A DNA stretch of 64,000 nt from JAJNPS01 sp031378845 (lineage in GTDB: Bacteria > Pseudomonadota > Alphaproteobacteria > Rhodobacterales > Rhodobacteraceae). Under the pieces are notes generated by a model. That model did no database searches and was not told the DNA's origin. It saw only the letters and a program-made list of their open reading frames with translations. A program made the position numbers and the translations under genes. Positions 34,943 through 44,450 of the stretch are shown piece after piece; position 1 is the stretch's first letter; each line of letters starts with the position of its first letter. The stretch covers positions 62,001 through 126,000 of the forward strand of contig JANNES010000009.1 of assembly GCA_031378845.1 (NCBI GenBank), in the 5' to 3' direction.

Positions 34943-37234
34943 ATGTTATCCTTTGCAGCCCCTTTGCGCATCGTTTCCGGACATCCGGTCTTTGCTGACC
35001 ATGCGGTCGCGGATCTGTTCCATGTCCTGCCAGACCAGCCCCGGCTCGAGATCGCCACAACCGGCCTGCCCGCGTTTTCGCTGACCCGGTTTGTCGGCGA
35101 CGCGCCCGATGGCTCTGCTATCGCCGGCGGGTTCGTAAGCCTTGCAACCGTGCTGACCATTCCGCCAGCAAAGCTCGTTGAAATCGGCCAGAGGTTAAGC
35201 GCGGAACTTGGCCGTCCGGCGCGCGTCTCGCCTGTGCTGTTTGACGAGGGCGCGGTCGAACTGGTGCTTTTGGGGCAGGCGGGCGCGGCCAATAACGGGT
35301 CGCCGTTCGAGGTGACCACGCTTGGGTCCGCGCGCCCGTCCATGGCGGGCGAGAACACGGCGGCGTTTCAGGTGCAGCTGAACGCGGCGGCTTCGGGGTT
35401 CATCGAAGGATGTATTGGCGATCCGACGATCCCGGCGCTGGTGATCTACCGGATGGCCCTGTCGGGCCTGCAACCGGCGTTCAACATCAAGATCACCGCA
35501 GACTGGTCACGGCTGCAAGTCGCGTTGGACAGCCGGTTTCGCGCCAATGTCTATTATGTGCGCGTCGATCTTGAGGCCAAACTGCGCGAGGCCGTCACCG
35601 AGGCGGAGCTAAAGGTGGAAACCACCGTCACCGACGCGGATGCCGCCGATGAGGCGCAGGTGGCCGAACGCGCGCTTTTGGATTTCATCACCGATACATT
35701 CTTTGACCCAAGTTATGGCGCAGCGCCACCAGAGCCTGGCCGAGGTGTGGTCGACGCGATCAAGGGGTCGATCATGGACGTGATCGACACGCTGATGCCG
35801 GGGGCGTCCTTCAAGATGAAGATGATGCGTGACAACGATGTCCGACACATCGACGCGCGTCTTGACCGCAGCATGGTGCGCCGCAGGGATCTGGTGTTTC
35901 AGGCCAGCATCGGCGGCGAATTGCATGGACTGCGGGTCGATGCGGCAGGGCTGGTACGGGCGGACTGGCCTGCGACCCGTGCAAAGCTTGTGACAGGCGT
36001 CAACATCGCAGGCATCGGACGGCGAGAAGTGGCGCTGCGTGTGGTCGACCGCTTTGCCAGCGACGGTCTTTCGGCAGTCGAGGTTGATCTTGCGCTGCAG
36101 GGGGTGGATGGCACGATGCTGCACCGCCAGACGGTGATTTTTCACGACGCCGCCGACACCGACCTTTATGCGGTCAACCTGCTGGGTGCTGACCCGTCTT
36201 TGCTGACAGAGCCTTATCTGTACCGGTTGCGGGTACATTTCGATCCGGGCGCGGTCTTTGGTCCGCAGCCTGCGGGTGAAGGGCCATGGGTTCAAGGCCG
36301 AGCGACGACGCTCACGGTAGACCCCCGCGTCGACGGGCCTTATCAACTGCGCCAGCCCCTTGTCGCAACTGCGCCGGGTTTCCCGTTTGCGCAGTTCCCG
36401 TCGGTGATCGTCGATCTGCGCAAGACGGCCGAGGATGGACACGTCGCGCAAAGCGAGACTCTGGTGCTGACGGCCGCCAAGCCAGACGGCAAGTGGACAT
36501 TTCGCGGCCATGGTGACGACGCAGCCGAATTCGAATACCGCGTGATCTTTGATCGTGATCTGGCGGTCGGCGGACCCATCGAACGCGAATGGACGGCCGT
36601 GTCAGCGCCGCGATTGACCTTGCCGGACCCCGCACCGCATCGTCGCCGCATCACGATCTTCCCCGACCTGCCGTGGAGCGAGTTGTCGCTGGCCTTTGTC
36701 GAGTTGCGCTACAATGACCCCGCACATGACATCGCGATCAACGAACGCATTGCGCTGACCCGCGAGACCGGCTTTGTCGAGCGCGACTATGCAATTGCCG
36801 ATCCCCTGATGCAGGCCATCGAATATCGCCTGACGACGCTGGTGGTGGGGCGCGGGCTGGTGCAGGGCGACTGGCGCGAGACGTCCGATACCACAATCGT
36901 GCTGGGTCGCGACCTGTTCGAGATGCGCGCGATCCGGTTCCGCGCGCTGGGCCTGCCGGTGTCGGCGCATGGGCTGTCGCAGTTGATCTTGCAGGCCGAA
37001 GCGCTGGGGCCGGATGGCACCCGGCTGCACGATCATCGCGTGCCGCTGGGCGCGCAGGATGCGGTCGGCGATCTGGGCACATGGACGTTTCCAAAACTGG
37101 CGCCGCAGGTTGCGCGGGTGCGGGTGCGCGCCGACTGGCGTGATGCCAACGGATTTCCGGGGGATACCGGCTGGCTGGACTGGAGCCGGGATCTGGTGCT
37201 GTTCCGGTTGCCGCAGAAGGCGTTTCAGCCATGA
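34943..37234 (+). CDS. Island protein B: paralog of protein A
   Basis: The 763-residue product begins MLSFAAPLRIVSGHPVFAD and carries the family hallmark ARPSMAGENTAAF (130-142), followed by LVIYRMALSGLQPAFNIKITADW. A central helical part (AQVAERALLDFITDTFFDP) leads into a polar strand pair and then about four beta repeats containing LAFVELRYNDPAHDIAINE-like strands. It is the most divergent N-terminus of the five, lacking the xxVxxYRD start motif. It lies 21 bases after gene A. No signal peptide, no membrane helix. Confidence 0.82.
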   Translation: MLSFAAPLRIVSGHPVFADHAVADLFHVLPDQPRLEIATTGLPAFSLTRFVGDAPDGSAIAGGFVSLATVLTIPPAKLVEIGQRLSAELGRPARVSPVLFDEGAVELVLLGQAGAANNGSPFEVTTLGSARPSMAGENTAAFQVQLNAAASGFIEGCIGDPTIPALVIYRMALSGLQPAFNIKITADWSRLQVALDSRFRANVYYVRVDLEAKLREAVTEAELKVETTVTDADAADEAQVAERALLDFITDTFFDPSYGAAPPEPGRGVVDAIKGSIMDVIDTLMPGASFKMKMMRDNDVRHIDARLDRSMVRRRDLVFQASIGGELHGLRVDAAGLVRADWPATRAKLVTGVNIAGIGRREVALRVVDRFASDGLSAVEVDLALQGVDGTMLHRQTVIFHDAADTDLYAVNLLGADPSLLTEPYLYRLRVHFDPGAVFGPQPAGEGPWVQGRATTLTVDPRVDGPYQLRQPLVATAPGFPFAQFPSVIVDLRKTAEDGHVAQSETLVLTAAKPDGKWTFRGHGDDAAEFEYRVIFDRDLAVGGPIEREWTAVSAPRLTLPDPAPHRRRITIFPDLPWSELSLAFVELRYNDPAHDIAINERIALTRETGFVERDYAIADPLMQAIEYRLTTLVVGRGLVQGDWRETSDTTIVLGRDLFEMRAIRFRALGLPVSAHGLSQLILQAEALGPDGTRLHDHRVPLGAQDAVGDLGTWTFPKLAPQVARVRVRADWRDANGFPGDTGWLDWSRDLVLFRLPQKAFQP

Positions 37235-37249
37235 GAAAGGGGTCGCGTC

Positions 37250-39619
37250 ATGCTGAGCTTTGAGACGCCGCATTTCGAAGTGGATGGGGTGGTGCTGTTT
37301 CCGGATCACGACGACCCTTTGCTCTTTTACCACACCGCAGGTGCGCCGCAGATCGCCATCGGGCCGCAGCGCCGCCCGATGTTCGACTTGTGGGTCTATA
37401 CCGAAGCGCTGGTGAGTTCCTTTTTGCAGGGGACCCGGATCCCTGCAGAAATGGGCGGAGGATTCCTGACGCTGGGGGTCAGCTGCCAAAGGAGCGACAA
37501 GGAATTGCGCGCCGCGCGCAAGGCCATCGCCGCTGCAAAGGGCCTTGCCGATGAGACTGCGATCAGGCTTTCGCCCATTGCCTACACCCAAGGTCGCGCA
37601 GACATCATCGCGCTTGACGCCGTGACGTTTCCGACGGGTGAGGCGAACCCGGCTTCGGCCACGCCCAATGAGGGGCGACCACGTTTTGTGACGGCTGTCG
37701 TGGGAACCGGGACGCCCGCCTTGCTGGGCGATCTGCAGTCGATCTTTTCGCTGTCGCTGTCGGACCGGGGTGCGGCGTTCATGGCGGGCATGTTCGACAG
37801 CGGCTCGATGCCGGTGGGGGTCAGCTATGCGCTGAGCTTTGAGGGGCTTTCCCCTTCGGTGAATGTCACCGTCCACGCCGACATGGACATGGTAAAGCGG
37901 CATTTCGGGGCGGGATTGGTCGGTCAGGTGCAGTGGTTCAAGGCCGATGTGTCGGCAGCGATCGACCATCTGATCAAGACGAATGTCGTCACCATCGACT
38001 CGTCGGTTTTCATCGACAGTGATGCGGCACGCGAGGCTGAGCAACGCGTCATCGCGCTGTTCAAGGAAGACCTCATTCAGCAGTTGTTTCGGCCAACCTT
38101 GCCGACCCCGCCGCAACCAGGGGCGGGGGAAAGCATCGGGTCGGCCATCGCGGCACTGGCGCGGACCAGCGGCGGCGCTGCGGGCGGGGCTGCAGGGGCA
38201 GCAGGGGCCGGGTCCGGCGGGTCGCTGGGCCTGACCCTGAAATTCAGCGAAGAGACCGCAGATCTGTCAGGGACCTTCAGCTATGCGTCGCGCATGCCGG
38301 TCACGCGCACCGATGCACCGCAAGCCTTCTTGCAGACGATGATCGATCCCGCCAACGCCGCCAGCCACACGACGCTGGTAAACCTCGGGACGGCCTCGGC
38401 ATTCTTTGACCGGGTGGAGGCGATCGTATCTTTGCCCGACGACGCGATGTTCCGCGACCTCAATTTGCGTCAGGCCGTGGTCAGCGTCACCTATGGTGAA
38501 GGCGACCCAGCGCGCACGCCGGAAACCAAGCCGCCGCTGGTTTGCGTGCCGGGCGGCGATCGCCATCGCATCGTGGCGTTCCACCGCAATGGCCGCGCCA
38601 GCATGGCGATCCGCTATGCCATCACTTATGAATTTGACGATCCGGTCGGCGCGACAGTGGATGCCAGTCGTTACACGACGCAAAGCCAGCTATCCACCAC
38701 GCGCGCCGTGATGATCGACCCGATGGGCGATTTCGGCTATCGGCGGTTGTCGCTGCTGGCGGGTCGCATTCCTGCTGATGTCACGCAGGTGGATATCGAG
38801 GCGGATTTTGCGTCTGAAAGCGGTACCTTTGCCGCGAACCGCCGCTTTCGTCTTTTGGCCCCGTTCAACCGGTCAATGGCCGAAGTGGCACCGGACGGCG
38901 CCGACTGGCCTGTTCGCACCGAGGAACGCGGGCCGGGGCAATTTACCCTGCACACGACCTATGTCTTTGCCGATGCAAGCCGCTTCACCGCGCCAGAACA
39001 GGTGCTGCAATCCCTGTCCCACACCCTCGATGCGCCATTCCAAGGTGACCGGGTCTTGCGGGTACAACCCAATATCTTGTCACAGACAATCGAGGCAATC
39101 GACCTTGAGATCGAGTATGACGACGCGGTTGCATTGTATCACCGCCGCTTTGCCGCGACCCTGATGCCACCCTTTGCGGCGCAGACCTTCACCTGGCCGA
39201 TCCTGAACCCGGATCGTCAGACGACGCGTATCCGCGCGACCATCCGCGAAGGCGGCATCGTGACCGTGGGCGACTGGGAACTGGCAGAGGGGCCGACCCA
39301 TGTCGTCGGGACCGATGCAGCACGCCCCGTCGACCTTGTGGTGCGGCTGATCGGGGGCGAGATGACCAGCCTTGGTCTGGATGCCGTGCTGGTCGAGGTG
39401 CGCCATCGCGACGAGGCCGGCAACCCGCGCCTGACCGAGCTGTTCTTTGCACCAACGGACCCGGTATCGGCCACCACCACCCTGATCCGTCGTCCCGGTC
39501 TGCCGGTGGATTTCGAATTTCGCACGCAGGCATTCACCGCATCGGGCGACGTTCGCACAAGCCCGTGGATCGCCCGTACCGAAACCCTGCTTTTGATCAT
39601 TTCGCTACGAACTCTTTGA
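37250..39619 (+). CDS. Island protein C: paralog of protein A
   Basis: The 789-residue product starts MLSFETPHFEVDGVVLFPDHDD. The hallmark reads TPALLGDLQSIFSLSLSD (155 onward), then GVSYALSFEGLSPSVNVTVHADMD. A Gly/Ala-rich linker (GGAAGGAAGAAGAGSGG) near residue 305 separates the N-terminal half from the repeat half, where strands such as SVTYGEGDPAR, IDLEIEYDDAVAL and VLVEVRHRDEAGN mark the repeats. AAAGGGG precedes the ATG by eight bases. Co-transcribed with B (15-base gap). Confidence 0.82.
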   Translation: MLSFETPHFEVDGVVLFPDHDDPLLFYHTAGAPQIAIGPQRRPMFDLWVYTEALVSSFLQGTRIPAEMGGGFLTLGVSCQRSDKELRAARKAIAAAKGLADETAIRLSPIAYTQGRADIIALDAVTFPTGEANPASATPNEGRPRFVTAVVGTGTPALLGDLQSIFSLSLSDRGAAFMAGMFDSGSMPVGVSYALSFEGLSPSVNVTVHADMDMVKRHFGAGLVGQVQWFKADVSAAIDHLIKTNVVTIDSSVFIDSDAAREAEQRVIALFKEDLIQQLFRPTLPTPPQPGAGESIGSAIAALARTSGGAAGGAAGAAGAGSGGSLGLTLKFSEETADLSGTFSYASRMPVTRTDAPQAFLQTMIDPANAASHTTLVNLGTASAFFDRVEAIVSLPDDAMFRDLNLRQAVVSVTYGEGDPARTPETKPPLVCVPGGDRHRIVAFHRNGRASMAIRYAITYEFDDPVGATVDASRYTTQSQLSTTRAVMIDPMGDFGYRRLSLLAGRIPADVTQVDIEADFASESGTFAANRRFRLLAPFNRSMAEVAPDGADWPVRTEERGPGQFTLHTTYVFADASRFTAPEQVLQSLSHTLDAPFQGDRVLRVQPNILSQTIEAIDLEIEYDDAVALYHRRFAATLMPPFAAQTFTWPILNPDRQTTRIRATIREGGIVTVGDWELAEGPTHVVGTDAARPVDLVVRLIGGEMTSLGLDAVLVEVRHRDEAGNPRLTELFFAPTDPVSATTTLIRRPGLPVDFEFRTQAFTASGDVRTSPWIARTETLLLIISLRTL

Positions 39620-39646
39620 ATCCGCCCGCTTCTGGAGCGCTGCACC

Positions 39647-42094
39647 ATGCTGGACCTGAATTCTCGTTTCGACCTTCTCGGCGTCACCTTGTACCGCGAT
39701 GCCGACCAGAAGACGGTCTTTTTCTACTTGCCGCAAAACCCGGTGATCCCGCGCGATGCGGCTGGCCTCATGTTTGATCTGATGCTGTACGAAAAGGGCG
39801 GCCAAGGCGCGGACCTCGACACCGGCGGGTTTCTCACACTTGCGATTTCCACCGGCCTTGGCGCGCTGGAGCGCCCCTTGCTGCGCGAATTGCGCAAACA
39901 GTTCGGCGATGGCGCGCGCCTGACATCGATCCCGTTCACCGAGGGCTCGGTTCGTCTTGCGGGCTTGGATACCGGAGTTGCGCCAGTCAATGAGGATGGC
40001 ACGGGGGCCGCTTCCGATCCCGGGCCTGCGGGGATCCGGCTGGTTGAAAAGGTTTTCGGCACCGCCACGCCGAACCTTGATGGCGATAACCGTGCGGTGT
40101 TCTCGCTGTCTCTGTCAGAAGAGGGGGCGGCATTCTTTGCCGAACTTTTGGAACAGGGCATCGCCGCGCGTCCGCTGATCGCGATCTATGACCTGAAATA
40201 CACCGGGCTAATGGAGGTCGAAAGCCTCAAGATCGAGATCGACTTTTCGCGCGTCTACGATTTCCTGCGCACCCGTATCGGGTTCAACGCAATCGTGGTG
40301 GCAGGCGAGATCGACAACATTGTCGAAGAGTTGCGCGACAATCAGGCGATCCGCATTGACGACACGGTTCGCAGCCTGGAGCTGTCGACGCCGGAGGCGA
40401 TGAAGGAACGCCAGACCCGGATCGATGCACTGGTGAAAGAGCTGGCGACCGGTGCGTTCTTTGCGCCGTCGCTGACACTTGGCGATCCTGCGGTAAATGA
40501 AGCCGAGGTCTTTGCCGCGCCAAGTGCTGATCAGGCCGGGCTGTTCCGGCAAGGCGTCCCCGCAGCTGTCGGGCAGGCCATGGCCCATGCGGTAACCCGT
40601 CGCGAACAAGCCCGCGAGGTGGACATCAATACGCCGGAACCGGAACCGGGCGAGGGGACGCCTGCACCTGCCGCAGACACCGCGGTACAAAACACCAATG
40701 CAGCCATGGGCGCGCCCCGCGCGACCTTTACGATGCGGCGGTTGCAACAGCGCGAATTGCGCAAGGTGACCTACGACATGTCGCGCACGACAGCGATGCA
40801 GCGCAGTACCGGTCCGCAGAATCCCCTGCTGTTCATGGCCTCTGCACGAGAGATCCAAAGCCGGATCCACAAGATCAACCTGAACCACCCGTTCTTTGCT
40901 CGCTTGCGCATTGATGTGGATGCCGGCGGCACAGACTTCGCCGCCGAAGGCATCCGCGAGATGACGGTGAACCTGCGCTACGGGACGCGCGCCGATGGCA
41001 GGCCCAGGGAAACCGGCGATGTCGTGCTGCGTACGGCTGCCGATCGGGCGAGTTTCGTCTTTGCGCGTGACGGGCTCGCGGCCTCTGCCTACGAATACCA
41101 GCTGACGGTTCACTATCTGCCTGGTGCGGGCCTCGGTGACCCCCGCACAAGCATCACGGCGCCGTGGACCTTGACGGAGTCGCGCACTCTTTCGGTGCGG
41201 CCCTCGATGGTGGCGCGGCGCAAAGCCGTGACGCTGTCCTTGCCACGCGCGCTGCCGCCCGATCTGGCAGAAGTGCGCGCGACCGTCGCCTATGTCGACG
41301 CGCGACAGGTGATCGACGACCGGCGTAGTTTCGTCGTTGTCCCGGGCGGTGGCGATGTTGCGGCCCAGGTTCGATTTGATAGTGCTGGCGACAGCATCAA
41401 GATCAGCGGCCAGGCCATCTTTACCGACGGCCGCATCGTCGCCCTGCCCGATCAGGTGCGCCCGGACCCGTCGGGCAGTCTGCCTGATGATGTGGTGGTG
41501 TTGGCCGTTCCGAGCCGCCCTTCGGTGCGATTCAGCGCGATGTTGTCGGACCCGCTGGATGAATTGCGATCCGTCATTTTGGAATATGAGGTCAAGCAAG
41601 GTGGCACCCTGATCGGCACGGCGGCCGTCGAATTGACGGATGCGCAGGTTTCGATCCCGGTTTCCATGGTCTTGTCGACCGAGGTGCCACTGCCCGAGGT
41701 TCGGGTGCGCGAACGCCGGATATTCGACAGTGGCGGCGTCGAGACGACGCCGTTCCGCCCCTTGACCGACATCATGGTGATCGCCGGAATTCCGGCGACC
41801 GACGTGCTGGACGTGACGGTCCAGTACATTGGCCAGCCAATGGAGACCGTCGGTATTCTGGGGATCATGGTCACGCTGCGCTACGCTGCCTCTGACGGCG
41901 ATCCTGATTTTGCCCAGACCACCAGTCTGTTTGTGGAAAACCGCGACATCCAGCGTTGGCAGGCCCGCATCAAGAACAGAAATGAACGAACATTCACTTA
42001 TGAGACGACGCTGATGATGCAAAGCGGCGGCGACCGGGTGTTGCCCGCTGTCACCACCGACAACCCCCGCGTTTTTCTGCGCGTCACACCCTGA
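39647..42094 (+). CDS. Island protein D: paralog of protein A
   Basis: The 815-residue product is the longest paralog. It starts MLDLNSRFDLLGVTLYRDAD, very like proteins A and G, with the hallmark TPNLDGDNRAVFSLSLSE (141 onward) and LIAIYDLKYTGLMEVESLKIEIDF. The middle contains KERQTRIDALVKELATGAFFAP, then a Pro/Glu-rich linker (about 325-345) and TMRRLQQRELRKVTYDMSRT. The repeats follow (EMTVNLRYGTRADGR, EVRATVAYVDAR, SVILEYEVKQ, GIMVTLRYAASDGD). GGAG precedes the ATG. No export signal. Confidence 0.83.
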   Translation: MLDLNSRFDLLGVTLYRDADQKTVFFYLPQNPVIPRDAAGLMFDLMLYEKGGQGADLDTGGFLTLAISTGLGALERPLLRELRKQFGDGARLTSIPFTEGSVRLAGLDTGVAPVNEDGTGAASDPGPAGIRLVEKVFGTATPNLDGDNRAVFSLSLSEEGAAFFAELLEQGIAARPLIAIYDLKYTGLMEVESLKIEIDFSRVYDFLRTRIGFNAIVVAGEIDNIVEELRDNQAIRIDDTVRSLELSTPEAMKERQTRIDALVKELATGAFFAPSLTLGDPAVNEAEVFAAPSADQAGLFRQGVPAAVGQAMAHAVTRREQAREVDINTPEPEPGEGTPAPAADTAVQNTNAAMGAPRATFTMRRLQQRELRKVTYDMSRTTAMQRSTGPQNPLLFMASAREIQSRIHKINLNHPFFARLRIDVDAGGTDFAAEGIREMTVNLRYGTRADGRPRETGDVVLRTAADRASFVFARDGLAASAYEYQLTVHYLPGAGLGDPRTSITAPWTLTESRTLSVRPSMVARRKAVTLSLPRALPPDLAEVRATVAYVDARQVIDDRRSFVVVPGGGDVAAQVRFDSAGDSIKISGQAIFTDGRIVALPDQVRPDPSGSLPDDVVVLAVPSRPSVRFSAMLSDPLDELRSVILEYEVKQGGTLIGTAAVELTDAQVSIPVSMVLSTEVPLPEVRVRERRIFDSGGVETTPFRPLTDIMVIAGIPATDVLDVTVQYIGQPMETVGILGIMVTLRYAASDGDPDFAQTTSLFVENRDIQRWQARIKNRNERTFTYETTLMMQSGGDRVLPAVTTDNPRVFLRVTP

Positions 42095-42118
42095 CGGTGA
42101 CCGGATCGGAGACTTGAT

Positions 42119-43717
42119 ATGACATTCGAAGCCGACAAGCAGCGTTTCATGTTCTCGACCGAAAGCACCGGGTCGTTCGGGATGTCGCAGGCGTCCCAGC
42201 CGGTGGTGCCAATTCACCTGCAGAACATGATTGAGCCGATCCTGATGGGGCCCGCCTACTTTGCCAAACTGAAGGCGGCCATCGATGCGCTGGGTCCGGC
42301 TGGCAACCCGGTCATCTACATGGCCGGCTGGTGGTTCACGCCGATCTTTTCGCTGGAGGCGATGTCGGGAGGCCCGGAACTGACGGCGCTCTTAAAGGCC
42401 AAGGCACGGGCGGGTGTGGATGTGCGGGTCATGGGCTGGGTGCTGGCACCGGAACTCATGGCAAATGCCCTTGTGCAACAACATGCGGCGGATGCATTCC
42501 GCACCAGCTATGGCACCATGCGCTTCATCCGCGAGCTGCGCTCCGAACCCGCAATCGCCGACAAGGCGGTTTGCAACACCTTGTCGCACCCTGCCGGGGC
42601 GGTCCACACCAAGATGGTCATCGTCGGCAACGACACGCAGATGACGGTGTTTACGGGCGGGCTTGACTGCGTCAATGATCGCCATGACGAGATCTGGCGC
42701 GATGTTCAGCTTTCCTTGCAGGGCCCGGCTGCGCAACCGGCGTTCGACTACTTTCGCGACATGTGGAACGAGGTCCAGTCGCGCCCGGTCACGCCCTTGT
42801 CGTTCAGCGTCACGCTGACCGGCAGGGTCCATGCGATCCGGCTGGACAATCGCACCACCGGCATGGCGACCCTGCCCGCCCGAGCCTCGGTCGGGCGCCC
42901 GGCCGGGGGCAGCATTCACGCGCAGTCGCTGCGCACCGTGCCGCAGTTCAACTTTCCAGAGCTGCTTGGCCTGTCGCCAGTGCCGATCAACCTGCCCACC
43001 AGTTTTGCGCCCGACGGGGTGTTCGAGGTGGACCGGGCGTGGCGTACGGCGATGGGTGGCGCGCAGACATATTACTACGCCGAAGACCAGATGCTGTCTT
43101 CGCAGTCGCTTTGCGATGCGCTGAATGCGCGGCTTCGTGCAGATGAGGATTTCCGGGTCATCTTGGTGACCGGGCGGTTCGATCCGAACGATGCGCCGAC
43201 AGATGTCGGGGCATGGGTGCGCGCACGCGCCTTGAATTTCCATTTGTTGCGGGCGCTGACGCAGGAACAAAAGACCCGCGTCGGCATCTTCAACCACAGC
43301 GACAAGGTGGTGCACTGCAAGATCGCCATTGCGGATGACAGTTGGGGCTTTGTCGGCTCTCCCAATTATTCGGCGAGGTCGCAATACACCGATTTCGAGC
43401 ATGGCTACGGGTTCATGGATGAAAGCGGTGCTGCGGTTCCCGCCTTTCGCCAGCAGCTTTGGGACAGTCTTTTTGGCGCCGTGGAGCCCGATCTGGCGCG
43501 GGCGCTCGACCGCTGGTTCGCCATTCCGGTCGGCGGCACGCAAGGCGTGCTGCAGCGGATCAGCCCGCCTGTCATGATGCCGTCGCTGTCCACGCTGGAC
43601 CGGCTTGCGGCGGATTCGCTGTTCGAGGTGGACAGTCGCGCGACATGGGGCACGGATTTGTTTGCGCTCTTGGCGGCAGGCATCGCCGCGACCCCCGCGC
43701 CGATCGGCGGATCATGA
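42119..43717 (+). CDS. Phospholipase D-like protein
   Basis: The 532-residue protein has two HKD-type halves. The first reads VHTKMVIVGNDTQMTVFTGG (His163, Lys165; the expected Asp is replaced by Gly-Asn-Asp), followed by RHDEIWRDVQLSLQGPAA, a classic PLD segment. The second reads VVHCKIAIADDSWGFVGSPN (His399, Lys401, Asp406, GSxN) and is canonical. The family hydrolyses or transfers phosphodiester bonds of lipids or nucleic acids. No signal peptide is seen, so it should act in the cytoplasm or be exported another way. It sits in the middle of the island operon, 24 bases after gene D, suggesting an effector or modifying role. Confidence 0.88.
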   Translation: MTFEADKQRFMFSTESTGSFGMSQASQPVVPIHLQNMIEPILMGPAYFAKLKAAIDALGPAGNPVIYMAGWWFTPIFSLEAMSGGPELTALLKAKARAGVDVRVMGWVLAPELMANALVQQHAADAFRTSYGTMRFIRELRSEPAIADKAVCNTLSHPAGAVHTKMVIVGNDTQMTVFTGGLDCVNDRHDEIWRDVQLSLQGPAAQPAFDYFRDMWNEVQSRPVTPLSFSVTLTGRVHAIRLDNRTTGMATLPARASVGRPAGGSIHAQSLRTVPQFNFPELLGLSPVPINLPTSFAPDGVFEVDRAWRTAMGGAQTYYYAEDQMLSSQSLCDALNARLRADEDFRVILVTGRFDPNDAPTDVGAWVRARALNFHLLRALTQEQKTRVGIFNHSDKVVHCKIAIADDSWGFVGSPNYSARSQYTDFEHGYGFMDESGAAVPAFRQQLWDSLFGAVEPDLARALDRWFAIPVGGTQGVLQRISPPVMMPSLSTLDRLAADSLFEVDSRATWGTDLFALLAAGIAATPAPIGGS

Positions 43718-43727
43718 GAGCGATGCA

Positions 43728-44414
43728 ATGATCAGCCTTGTCCATCCCTTTGCTTTGGCAGACTTGCCCAAGCTCTTGCTGTTTGCTGACGCGTCGGACC
43801 TTTCGGTGATCCATGCGCTGCCGCTGAGCCTCAGTCTCGGGCAGGCAAGCCTGACCTTGATGGGCCGTGGCAATCGCAACAGCGATGCAGGAGTGCTGGC
43901 CGGGTTCTGGACGATGACCCTGGAGGGCGTGCTGACCCAAGATGACCGCAGCCATGTTTCGGCAAGTCTTGCCACTGACGGCGGTCCCGCACTGCGTGTC
44001 GTGGCTGCCGAGGCCAATGTGACGCTGGATCTGGCTCTGACGGCTGAACCCGGCATCGGGGGAAAGCTGGAGGCGGCCGGCTGGCGTGGTGGTCCGTTGT
44101 CTTTTGCGGGCGATGTCGGGCCGCAGAATGCGGTGGTCTTGCGCCGGGAATGGCAAAAGGGATTGCCAAACGCGCAGGTCAGGATAGATGTCGCGATGAC
44201 CGGCATGGGCACTGTGACGCAAGTGGCCGCCACCGCGCAGGCGTTCAAGATCGACCTGCAGCCACCGGGTCAGGCCCGACTGAGCCTGCAAACCGCGACG
44301 GTCGAAGGCCGCAAATCGCAGGCCACGACGCTTCGCTTTTCGACGGATGCCAGCGTGGTGCTGGCGCGCGGGACTTTGGCCTCCGGCATCATTTATGCGG
44401 GGTTCGACAGGTAG
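43728..44414 (+). CDS. Island protein F: small beta-rich protein of unknown function
   Basis: The 228-residue product (MISLVHPFALADLPKLLLFAD) is predicted mostly beta strand, with Gly/Ala/Thr-rich alternating segments, and has no cysteine, signal peptide or membrane helix. It does not show the hallmark of proteins A-D and G. It may be a single-domain partner or cap of the large beta-rich proteins. The start is placed at ATG 43728, 10 bases after the PLD-like gene. Confidence 0.7.
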   Translation: MISLVHPFALADLPKLLLFADASDLSVIHALPLSLSLGQASLTLMGRGNRNSDAGVLAGFWTMTLEGVLTQDDRSHVSASLATDGGPALRVVAAEANVTLDLALTAEPGIGGKLEAAGWRGGPLSFAGDVGPQNAVVLRREWQKGLPNAQVRIDVAMTGMGTVTQVAATAQAFKIDLQPPGQARLSLQTATVEGRKSQATTLRFSTDASVVLARGTLASGIIYAGFDR

Positions 44415-44450
44415 ATATTTTCCAGGTGTTTCAAGGGAAAGGTTGGCATA

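Noticed and set aside
36602..38116. Minus-strand frame of 504 residues spanning the 3' end of protein B and the 5' end of protein C
   Set aside because: It overlaps two real plus-strand genes and has shadow composition.
40208..42217. Minus-strand frame of 669 residues opposite island protein D
   Set aside because: His/Arg/Gln-rich translation typical of an antisense shadow, no ribosome site, and the plus strand encodes a family member.
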